A stretch of DNA of 64,000 bases from UMGS1908 sp045655005. GTDB lineage: Bacteria > Bacillota > Clostridia > Christensenellales > UBA1242. The translations under genes were made by a program, and so were the position numbers. The notes under the pieces were generated by a model, which saw nothing but the letters and a program-made list of their open reading frames with translations, had not been told where the DNA came from and did no database searches. Below are positions 35,441-42,888 of the stretch, one piece after another (position 1 is the stretch's first letter; every line of letters starts with the position of its first letter). The stretch is taken from positions 62,001-126,000 of the forward strand of contig JAZOOJ010000019.1 of the NCBI GenBank assembly GCA_045655005.1, written 5' to 3'.

Positions 35441-36751
35441 ATGAATATTGTTGAAGTTATTGAAACTAAAAGAGATGGGAATGAATTAACAAAAGAGCAA
35501 ATCAATTATTTTGTGAATGGCGTTATGAATAATGCCTTTGACAATGCTCAAATTGGTGCATTGCTTATGGCTATTACAAACAGGGGAATGAGCGGAAGTG
35601 AGGCTTATAATTATGCAAAGGCGTTGGCTGAAAGTGGAGAACAATTAAAGGTTGGAGAACACTTTGAAAATTGTGTAGACAAGCACTCTACTGGTGGCGT
35701 TAGCGATGCTTGCACTTTGGTTGTTTTGCCGGTTCTTGCAACACTTGGGTTTAAAGTTGCAAAGTATAGTACAAAAAATGTTGGTGCTTCCTTTGGGACT
35801 CTTGACAGGCTTGGTGTGTTTGAAGGATATACTCCGTCTATTGATTATCAGAAGTTTTATTCGATTTTAGAAAATATTGGAATTTCTGTAATAGGTGGTG
35901 ATGGTTCGATAATCCCTGCCGATAAAAAATTATATAAAATTCGTAAAATTACTGGAACGGTGCCAAGTATACCTTTGGTTGCCTGCTCAATTATGGCTAA
36001 GAAAATTGCTATGGGGTCTAAGACTGTTGTTTTGGATGTTAAATGTGGAGAAGGTTCTCTATTGAAAGATGTAAATCAGGCTGAAAGACTTGCAAAGATG
36101 ATGGTAAATATTGGTAAACTTGCAGGTATTAAAACTACAGCTATTCTTTCTAATCTTGACCAGCCGTTGGGCAGGGCTATTGGTCCAAAACTTGAAGTGA
36201 TGGAAGCATTAAAAATGCTTTCGGGTAAATATCTGGATTACTATGATACGGAAATTTATAATTTATGCAAAGAAATGGTAATTCACTTACTTATGAGTTC
36301 AGGCAAAGACCAGTCAAGGGTGAGTGCAGGTGAAAAGTTTGATGAAATTATTTCAAGCGGAAGAGCCTTGTTAAAACTTCGTGATATGGTAAAGGCTCAT
36401 GGCGGAGATGTATCTGCTTTTAAGAATATTGAAGAATTGGTGCCTAATGCTAACACAATTTATGTTGTGGCGGATAAAAATGGATATGTTTATAATGTTG
36501 ACACTAAGGGATTGTATCAGGCAATTAACATTATTGGTGCGACAAGTGATGGCGGGATTAATCGAAATGTAGGAGTCGAAATTATTGCAAGAGAGGGCGA
36601 CAAGATTAAGGTTGGGGATAGGCTTGCTAAAATCTATTATTCAATCAGCGACCCAAATTTTGCATCGGCTGTAACTTGCATTAGAAAATGCTTTAAGCTA
36701 GAAAAACGTAGGCCTGAATTGAATACTCTTGTTTATAAAATTATTTATTAG
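35441..36751 (+). CDS. pdp: Pyrimidine-nucleoside/thymidine phosphorylase
   Basis: Splits pyrimidine nucleosides by phosphate to base and (deoxy)ribose 1-phosphate. The 436-residue chain shows the family core: the N-terminal helices with LTKEQINYFVNGV, the phosphate-binding CVDKHSTGGVSD, SGRGLEHT-like contacts replaced by GTLDRLGVFEGY as in this family, and the KKIAMGSKTVVLDVKCGEG loop. The C-terminal beta domain is complete. Together with deoC, 18 bases on, it forms a nucleoside salvage pair that feeds deoxyribose into glycolysis. Thymidine (deoA) and broad pyrimidine (pdp) activity cannot be separated here. Confidence 0.95.
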   Translation: MNIVEVIETKRDGNELTKEQINYFVNGVMNNAFDNAQIGALLMAITNRGMSGSEAYNYAKALAESGEQLKVGEHFENCVDKHSTGGVSDACTLVVLPVLATLGFKVAKYSTKNVGASFGTLDRLGVFEGYTPSIDYQKFYSILENIGISVIGGDGSIIPADKKLYKIRKITGTVPSIPLVACSIMAKKIAMGSKTVVLDVKCGEGSLLKDVNQAERLAKMMVNIGKLAGIKTTAILSNLDQPLGRAIGPKLEVMEALKMLSGKYLDYYDTEIYNLCKEMVIHLLMSSGKDQSRVSAGEKFDEIISSGRALLKLRDMVKAHGGDVSAFKNIEELVPNANTIYVVADKNGYVYNVDTKGLYQAINIIGATSDGGINRNVGVEIIAREGDKIKVGDRLAKIYYSISDPNFASAVTCIRKCFKLEKRRPELNTLVYKIIY

Positions 36752-36768
36752 GAGATATAACAATTTAA

Positions 36769-37452
36769 ATGTTTGGTGGCAAAATTAAAGATGATGTCAG
36801 TGTAAAAATTGATGAGAAAAAGGTCAATAAAGTTATTGATTATACTTTGTTGTCGCCAAGTGCAGGCATAAAAGATCTTGAAAAGTTTTTGTGTACGGCG
36901 TATAAAAATAAATACTATGCTGTTTGCGTAAATCCGATAAATATAGCATATGCCAGAAAGTATATAGATTTTAAATTTAAAAGTTCATTAAAATTGGTAT
37001 CAGTTATAGGTTTTCCTTTGGGTGAGAATTTGACAGATACTAAAGTGTATGAGATAAAACAAGCCATTAAAGATGGGGTTGATGAAGTTGATGTTGTTGC
37101 TCCCATTTCGCGAATTTTGAGTGGAGATTGGGCGTATGTGAAAAATGAACTTATACGCATATCAAGGACAGCAAGAAAGAAAGTTATAAAAGTAATTATT
37201 GAAACCGCAATGTTGTCTAAGCAAGAAATTATAAAGATTTCGCAACTTTGCGTGAAATGTAAAATTGACTATATTAAGACAAGTACAGGTTTCGCAGACG
37301 GAGGAGCCACACCCGAGGTTGTTGAAATTATTAAGTCTGCCGTTAAAGATAAATGTGGGATAAAAGCGTCGGGTGGAATACAAAACAAAGTCCAAGCAGT
37401 GAACTTGCTTCGTGCTGGGGCGACAAGAATTGGGACAAGTAGGGAATTGTAA
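36769..37452 (+). CDS. deoC: Deoxyribose-phosphate aldolase
   Basis: Class I aldolase that splits 2-deoxyribose 5-phosphate into glyceraldehyde 3-phosphate and acetaldehyde. The 227 residues form a TIM barrel: VIDYTLLSP (usual start DHT-LL-P has Tyr for His here), VCVNP, VIGFPLG, DEVDVV, the strand VIIETAML and the Schiff-base Lys in IKTSTGF, then GIKASGGI. AGGAGA precedes the ATG. Its 3' end is 3 bases before tsaE, so nucleoside salvage and t6A genes share one transcript. Confidence 0.95.
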   Translation: MFGGKIKDDVSVKIDEKKVNKVIDYTLLSPSAGIKDLEKFLCTAYKNKYYAVCVNPINIAYARKYIDFKFKSSLKLVSVIGFPLGENLTDTKVYEIKQAIKDGVDEVDVVAPISRILSGDWAYVKNELIRISRTARKKVIKVIIETAMLSKQEIIKISQLCVKCKIDYIKTSTGFADGGATPEVVEIIKSAVKDKCGIKASGGIQNKVQAVNLLRAGATRIGTSREL

Positions 37453-37455
37453 TTT

Positions 37456-37887
37456 ATGAATAAAATAATTGAAAAAGTTTATAAAAGTTCATCGCACAAT
37501 GAAACAAAAGATATTGCAAAAAATTTAGCATCTCAATTAAGTCCTGGGCAAATAGTGTTGTTGTCTGGCGATTTGGGCGCTGGTAAGACTGTTTTTGCAA
37601 AAGGATTTGCCGAAGGGTTGGGGATTGGTCAAGATATTACAAGCCCAACATTTACCATTATGAATTGTTATGAAAATAAACTTAATCATTTTGATTTATA
37701 TAGGTTAAATTCGGTTGATGAATTACTTGCTGTTGGAGCAGAGGAAGAATTGTATGGTAATAAAATTTCACTTGTTGAGTGGCCTGAAATTGTTGGATTA
37801 TCATTTTTTCCACCGAGTGCTATTTTGATTACAATCATAAAAATAAGTGAATTTGAAAGGTCGATAAATATATCTTATAACAATTAA
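37456..37887 (+). CDS. tsaE: tRNA threonylcarbamoyl complex ATPase TsaE
   Basis: 143-residue P-loop ATPase that drives the TsaB-TsaD complex in t6A synthesis. The Walker A is SGDLGAGKT (residues 35-43), followed by VFAKGFAEGLGI and the conserved TSPTFTIMNCYE and HFDLYRL. VEWPEIV is the typical late motif. tsaB follows after 16 bases, while tsaD is 24 kb away. Confidence 0.96.
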   Translation: MNKIIEKVYKSSSHNETKDIAKNLASQLSPGQIVLLSGDLGAGKTVFAKGFAEGLGIGQDITSPTFTIMNCYENKLNHFDLYRLNSVDELLAVGAEEELYGNKISLVEWPEIVGLSFFPPSAILITIIKISEFERSINISYNN

Positions 37888-37903
37888 TTGGGAGTGAAGT
37901 AAT

Positions 37904-38536
37904 ATGTATTGCTTAGGATTTGATTGCTCTGGTAAAGATGTTGTTGCGGGGCTTTGGTATGGCGCTGATGATTATATAGAAATTTGTTTAACAAATAAAA
38001 GTGGTACTGAAAATTTAATGCAGGCTATCGATATGTGCTTAAAAAAAGCAAATATAGAAATTGAAGATATTAAATATGTTGGCGTATGTGTTGGCCCTGG
38101 CTCGTGGACTGGGTCAAGAGTTGCTGTGTCAACTTTGAATGGGCTTGTTAGTGGAATGAAAAATGTGCCTAAGCTATTTACTTTTGACGTATTTGATTTG
38201 ATTTCATATAATGAAATAGGCGATATAACTCCGCATTTATTAGTTGTTCCAGCTTATGGTGAATATGTTTATGTTAAAAAGCAGGACACAAATAACGACT
38301 TTGCACCAAGTTTTATGTCTAAGTCTGAGTGTTTAGAAAAATTTAACGGGTATAAAAATTACGGATTAGAGCAGGTCTTTGATGAAACTATTATGGTTAG
38401 GGCAAGATTAAAAGAAGTGCTAAAAGACAAGGCTTCAAGTGGTTGTTTTATTGATATTGCAGAAATAGAACCTATGTATTTAAGATTAAGTCAAGCCGAA
38501 TTGCAATTCAAACAAAAAGGTGAAGGTCGGGTGTGA
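37904..38536 (+). CDS. tsaB: tRNA threonylcarbamoyl complex subunit TsaB
   Basis: 210 residues of the ASKHA fold. TsaB is the inactive paralogue that pairs with TsaD and brings in TsaE. It begins LGFDCSGKDVVAGLW and shows KYVGVCVGPGSWTGSRVAVSTLNGL, the family signature. GGGAGTG precedes the ATG. Its stop lies one base before the acetyltransferase start, so the two are probably coupled. Confidence 0.93.
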   Translation: MYCLGFDCSGKDVVAGLWYGADDYIEICLTNKSGTENLMQAIDMCLKKANIEIEDIKYVGVCVGPGSWTGSRVAVSTLNGLVSGMKNVPKLFTFDVFDLISYNEIGDITPHLLVVPAYGEYVYVKKQDTNNDFAPSFMSKSECLEKFNGYKNYGLEQVFDETIMVRARLKEVLKDKASSGCFIDIAEIEPMYLRLSQAELQFKQKGEGRV

Positions 38537-38537
38537 T

Positions 38538-38969
38538 ATGAGGGTTCGAGAAGCAACAATTGAAGATGCACCATATATTGCTGAAATATATATGCAAATA
38601 TCAGGTGTAAGAGAAGTTGAAAAAATAGAAAAAGACATCGTAAATCCAAACTACGTTTATTATTTGTTAACTAATGACAGTGGAAGTGTTGTTTCATATA
38701 TAAGCCTATTAATTAGTGGCGATAGTGCTGATATTATAATGGTTGTTACTGACAGACATAATAGGGGGCGTGGGTTTGCGACATTATTAATGGCTGAAAT
38801 GATTGAAAGGTTAAAATTAAGAAATATAACACAAATCTTTTTAGAAGTACGCGAAAATAATGATGTCGCTAAAAGGCTTTATGCAAGATTTGGTTTTGAA
38901 CCAATCTCCATAAGAAAAAAATATTATGATGGTACAATAGATGGAATAGTGATGAAGCTGTCGATTTGA
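38538..38969 (+). CDS. rimI: GNAT acetyltransferase, RimI-like
   Basis: 143 residues of the GNAT fold. Motif A (MVVTDRHNRGRGFATLLMAEMI) binds acetyl-CoA, and motif B (FLEVRENNDVAKRLYARFGFEPISIRKKYY) is close to RimI, the S18 N-terminal acetyltransferase that commonly neighbours tsaB. The ATG at 38538 is preferred over an in-frame codon inside tsaB since AGGTGAAGG precedes it and it matches family length. The true substrate is inferred only from context. Confidence 0.85.
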   Translation: MRVREATIEDAPYIAEIYMQISGVREVEKIEKDIVNPNYVYYLLTNDSGSVVSYISLLISGDSADIIMVVTDRHNRGRGFATLLMAEMIERLKLRNITQIFLEVRENNDVAKRLYARFGFEPISIRKKYYDGTIDGIVMKLSI

Positions 38970-38990
38970 AATGGGGGAACTAACCAAGAA

Positions 38991-39713
38991 GTGTACTATG
39001 AAGTGATTGGAAATGAAAATAAAAATACAGTTGTGTTTTTGCACGGCTGGGGTGCAGACTCCTCGATTTTTCGAGGAGTTGTTTCATTGTTGCCTAAAAA
39101 TAAATGGAGATACGTGTTAGTTGATTTTGCAGGTTTTGGGAAAAGTGAGGAACCTAATAAAGCGTATAGCGTTGGAGATTATGCCGACGAAGTAAAAAAT
39201 CTGTTGAAGGAATTAAAGGTCGATTGTGCAACGTTTGTAGGTCATTCTTTTGGTGGGAGAGTAGCGATAGTTTTGGCATCTAGACACAAAGAAATAGTAA
39301 AAAAATTAGTTTTGGTAGATAGTGCTGGGCTTATTATTGGTAGGGGATTGGTTTATAAATCAAAAATATGGAAATATAAATTAAAAAAGTTTTTGGCTAA
39401 AAAAGGTATTTTAAAACTAAATTTAAGCAATGTTGGCTCAAGTGATTTTAAAGCTTTGAAAAGTGAAATAATGAGAAAGACCTTTATTAAAGTTGTAAAC
39501 GAAGACTTGTCGCTTGATGCGAGAAAAATAAAAGTCGAAACAATTTTAATTTGGGGGAAAGACGATAAAGATACTCCGATAAAAATGGCAAAAAAGTTTG
39601 AAAGGCTTATAGATAAATCCAGACTCTATATATTAGAAAATGCAGGACATTATTGTTTCCTTGACAAAACCGAAGATTTTGTTTATATTTTATATGATAA
39701 CATTTTTATTTGA
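38991..39713 (+). CDS. Alpha/beta-hydrolase
   Basis: 240 residues with the alpha/beta hydrolase fold: the oxyanion HGWG (residues 17-20), nucleophile elbow GHSFGG (Ser about 84), acid Asp in WGKDDKDTP and base His in ENAGHYCF. The family includes esterases and C-C hydrolases; substrate unknown. The start is a GTG; the purine-rich GGGGGA lies about 14 bases away, which is long. Only 13 bases separate it from the MurF-like ligase, and the two genes probably share regulation, so an envelope role is possible. Confidence 0.85.
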   Translation: MYYEVIGNENKNTVVFLHGWGADSSIFRGVVSLLPKNKWRYVLVDFAGFGKSEEPNKAYSVGDYADEVKNLLKELKVDCATFVGHSFGGRVAIVLASRHKEIVKKLVLVDSAGLIIGRGLVYKSKIWKYKLKKFLAKKGILKLNLSNVGSSDFKALKSEIMRKTFIKVVNEDLSLDARKIKVETILIWGKDDKDTPIKMAKKFERLIDKSRLYILENAGHYCFLDKTEDFVYILYDNIFI

Positions 39714-39726
39714 TATAGGTGATTTT

Positions 39727-41397
39727 ATGAATTTATTGTTACAAACTTTTGAATCAGTACCTGCACCAATGGGGTTTGATACTTGGCTTACCTTTTGGCT
39801 TATCCTTGTAATCAGTTTATTAAATGGCGTTTTAATGATGTTTGTTGGTTATAAGTTTTTGCAAGTATTACAATTGTCTGGCTACAAAACAAAAGATTAT
39901 TGGGGCTGGATTAAGTCAACAAAATGTAAATATTGGGGCAGACTTGTAATTTTGTCTTTTTTAAGTTCTGCAGCCTTGCTTGTGACTAATGTTTTGTTGG
40001 AACAATTATTTACTTACAAAATATTGACTTATCTTGGGTTGGTGTTTTATTTTCTATTTTCTTTTGTATTTATAATGAATATGTACAATGCACCACAGAA
40101 AACTCCGCTTAAATATACAAAAAGAATGAATAGGTTGTGTGTGGTTCTTGCGGTATTGGTTGCAATTTTTACATTTGTTATAATGACCGCATCTTCGCTT
40201 TATATTCCATATTTTGAATTTGGAGCTGTGGGTTTAACACCACTACTTTTACCTTTGCTTATAACTTTAGCACACTTAATTACTGCTCCATTTGAAAATG
40301 CGAACTCTTATTCTTATGTAAAAAAAGCTAAAAAGATAGTTGCAGAAAGAAAGGATTTGAAAGTTATTGGAATTACTGGAAGTTTTGGTAAAACTTCGGT
40401 AAAAAATATACTTGATACAATGCTTTCGATTAAGTATAAAGTCTGCGCTACTCCATATAGTTATAATACACCGCTTGGATTGAGTAAAACCATTTTAAAT
40501 AACTTGAAAGTTGATGATGAGATTTTGATTGCTGAAATGGGCGCAAAGCATGTCGGAGATATAAAGTATTTAGTTGATATGGTACAACCATCAATTGGTA
40601 TAATTACAGGTATTGGAAACCAACATCTTGCCACTTTTGGGAGTGTCGAAAATTTAAAGAATACAAAATTTGAATTGGTTGCAGGTTTAAGAGCAGGTGG
40701 AAAAGCCTACTTCAATTTAGACTCCGAACCAAATTTTGAATTGTTCGAAAAAGCCGAGTGTGATAAAATGGGTACAACCATCAAGGAGCAATTTGGCAAG
40801 GTTTACGCTTCTAATATTTCTGTGAACGAAAGAGGGAGTGAGTTTGATTTGACTATTGATGGTGAAACGCTAAGAGTTCAAACGGTGTTGCTTGGAGTTC
40901 ATAATATTTCAAATATATTACTTTGTGCAAGTGTCGCGTATGAAATGGGAGTTAGTATTGGGGAGTTGCAAGTGGCAATTTCAAGACTTGTTCCGTCGGC
41001 TCATAGGCTTGCTATTGTTCCATCACAAAACTCATTAGTAGTTATTGATGATGCTTATAATGGCAGTGTTGAAGGGGCTCGTGCAGCGCTTCAAACAATA
41101 AAAGAATATAAGTCTAAAAAGATTGTTATTACGCCGGGGTTGGTAGAACTTGGAAGTGAAGAGTTTAATAGTAATTTTATGTTTGGAAGAGAAATGGCGA
41201 GCGTATGTGACTATGTAATAATTAACGGCGTTGTAAACTATGAAGCAATTTCTGCGGGTCTTGAATTTGGTGGATTTAATATGGAAAATGTATTGCGTTC
41301 GGGAAGTTTAAAGCAAGCAATTGAGGTCTTAAATACAATTGCTGAGCCGGGCGATGTGGTGCTTTTTGAAAATGATTTGCCAGACAATTATACTTAA
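39727..41397 (+). CDS. MurF-like Mur ligase with N-terminal membrane domain
   Basis: 556 residues. Residues 1-190 hold about four membrane helices. From about 210 a Mur ligase follows: the ATP P-loop GITGSFGKTS, YNTPLGLS, the catalytic AEMGAKHVGDI with GIGNQHLATFG, and the C-terminal SAHRLAIV and DDAYNGSVEGA motif. These match the MurF type, which adds D-Ala-D-Ala to UDP-MurNAc-tripeptide. The membrane domain is extra. The ATG at 39727 follows AGGTGA. Without a second murF in view it could be the true MurF or a relative with another acceptor. ddl starts about 190 bases later. Confidence 0.85.
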   Translation: MNLLLQTFESVPAPMGFDTWLTFWLILVISLLNGVLMMFVGYKFLQVLQLSGYKTKDYWGWIKSTKCKYWGRLVILSFLSSAALLVTNVLLEQLFTYKILTYLGLVFYFLFSFVFIMNMYNAPQKTPLKYTKRMNRLCVVLAVLVAIFTFVIMTASSLYIPYFEFGAVGLTPLLLPLLITLAHLITAPFENANSYSYVKKAKKIVAERKDLKVIGITGSFGKTSVKNILDTMLSIKYKVCATPYSYNTPLGLSKTILNNLKVDDEILIAEMGAKHVGDIKYLVDMVQPSIGIITGIGNQHLATFGSVENLKNTKFELVAGLRAGGKAYFNLDSEPNFELFEKAECDKMGTTIKEQFGKVYASNISVNERGSEFDLTIDGETLRVQTVLLGVHNISNILLCASVAYEMGVSIGELQVAISRLVPSAHRLAIVPSQNSLVVIDDAYNGSVEGARAALQTIKEYKSKKIVITPGLVELGSEEFNSNFMFGREMASVCDYVIINGVVNYEAISAGLEFGGFNMENVLRSGSLKQAIEVLNTIAEPGDVVLFENDLPDNYT

Positions 41398-41484
41398 AAA
41401 TACATTTATTTGACGGGCTTTTTGCGACTTTCAAAAGATGGGCGAATATTGTTTCAAACTCTTGCAAAAGCGTCAAAAAAGCAC

Positions 41485-41518
41485 AAAAGAACGGCTGATT
41501 TTAAAGCTGTTCTTTTTT
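41485..41518 (+). terminator. Rho-independent terminator
   Basis: AAGAACGGCT pairs with AGCTGTTCTT (one G-U), followed by a T run. It ends the pdp-to-MurF unit. Confidence 0.8.
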
Positions 41519-41531
41519 ATTTGGTACAAAA

Positions 41532-41559
41532 TTGTCATTTTTACAACATTTTTCATAAT
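41532..41559 (+). promoter_or_regulatory. ddl promoter
   Basis: TTGTCA (41532-41537), 16 bases, and CATAAT (41554-41559). Confidence 0.5.
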
Positions 41560-41589
41560 TTATTAGTAGATATTAAAATGGGGGTAAAT

Positions 41590-42738
41590 ATGGCAAAAAA
41601 TTTAATAATAGTTTACGGCGGAAGCTCGACTGAGCATGATGTTAGCATAATAACAGCATTGCAAATTTATAGGAGGTATAGTATAGAAAATGTATTCGTG
41701 CATTTGGTGTATATTGACCGAGAAGACAATTGGTATATTGGAGAAGATTTAAATTCTTTTCAGTTTTACAGAAACAAGAATTTTACAAAGTTGAAGAAAG
41801 TTAAGCTTGAAGTTGGCTCGAATATTTTAATGCATGATAAGGGTGTAGGTAGGTCAAAAAAATTATTTCAAGTTGACTTCGTTATTAACTGTTGCCATGG
41901 TGGATTTGGTGAATCTGGTGACTTGACAAGCCTTTTTGAAATGTGTAAGATTCCATCAAGCACAGGAGATAGCACATCTTTAAAAATTGCAATGGATAAG
42001 TATATGACGAAGTTGTTGTCTGTTTCTCTCGACATCCCAACTATTGATTTTTTTGTGGTGACAAAAAAAGAGTGGCAGACTATTAGAGCGAAAATAAATG
42101 ATCAGATTGAGCAATTTGGATACCCTGTTGTAGTGAAGCCGGCAAGGCAAGGAAGTAGTGTTGGTGTTTGTATCGCAAATAACTTTTTAGAGTTTGAAAG
42201 GGCTTTGAATTTTGCATATGATTTTGATGATAGGGTTATTGTTGAAAGAGCAATTGTTGATAAACGAGAGTTTAATTGTTGCTTGATTAAAAAAAATGAA
42301 CGTGTAATTTCTGCAAGCATAGAAGAACCGAAGACTTCAAGTGTGATTATATCGTTTAGCGATAAATATCTTGGCGGAAAAACTTCGAAATGTATAAAGG
42401 GTGGCGTTAAAAATTGTGGGGTTATAGGTGGTATGGATAGTGCAGATAGGCAAATTCCTGCTGATATTCCAACAAAACTTAAAAATCAAATTATTAAATA
42501 CGCAAAGACGATTTATCAAGCAATTGATATGTGTGGAGTTGTTCGGGTTGATTTCATAATGGATATTAATGCTGGGGAAATATATCTTGGTGAAATTAAC
42601 AGCATACCGGGGTCTCTAGGTTTTTATTTCTGGGGAGATCTGAACATTCTAGAAATTCTTTATGAAAGTGGACTTTTGTATTGGAAACAAAAGTTTTTAA
42701 AGCAAAAATTTACGCCAATTGCTAAGATTTTTAATTAA
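41590..42738 (+). CDS. ddl: D-alanine--D-alanine ligase
   Basis: ATP-grasp enzyme that makes the D-Ala-D-Ala used by MurF. The 382 residues begin NLIIVYGGSSTEHDVSI and have CCHGGFGESGDL, the ATP-grasp VVKPARQGSSVGV, YLGEINSIPGS (metal ligands) and the late WGDL. GGGGG lies 5 bases before the ATG at 41590; a Met 12 bases upstream overlaps that site and is less likely. It stands behind its own promoter and ends in a terminator. The Lys/Tyr choice that sets D-Ala against D-Lac cannot be read with certainty. Confidence 0.95.
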   Translation: MAKNLIIVYGGSSTEHDVSIITALQIYRRYSIENVFVHLVYIDREDNWYIGEDLNSFQFYRNKNFTKLKKVKLEVGSNILMHDKGVGRSKKLFQVDFVINCCHGGFGESGDLTSLFEMCKIPSSTGDSTSLKIAMDKYMTKLLSVSLDIPTIDFFVVTKKEWQTIRAKINDQIEQFGYPVVVKPARQGSSVGVCIANNFLEFERALNFAYDFDDRVIVERAIVDKREFNCCLIKKNERVISASIEEPKTSSVIISFSDKYLGGKTSKCIKGGVKNCGVIGGMDSADRQIPADIPTKLKNQIIKYAKTIYQAIDMCGVVRVDFIMDINAGEIYLGEINSIPGSLGFYFWGDLNILEILYESGLLYWKQKFLKQKFTPIAKIFN

Positions 42739-42753
42739 AAACTTTATGATGTG

Positions 42754-42786
42754 AAAAAAGTTGAGTAAAAATGCTCGACTTTTTTA
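42754..42786 (+). terminator. Rho-independent terminator of ddl
   Basis: AAAAAAGTTGAG pairs with CTCGACTTTTTT (one G-U) around an 8-base loop. Confidence 0.85.
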
Positions 42787-42820
42787 TTTTAAAAATATAT
42801 TAATATAAGCGATTATTCCT

Positions 42821-42849
42821 TTGTATTTTATACTTATTTGATATATAAT
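42821..42849 (+). promoter_or_regulatory. Promoter of the GH95-like gene
   Basis: TTGTAT (42821-42826), 17 bases, and TATAAT (42844-42849). Confidence 0.65.
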
Positions 42850-42888
42850 ATTTATGTTAACTATTAAACTAGAATGGAGAAAGTATTG

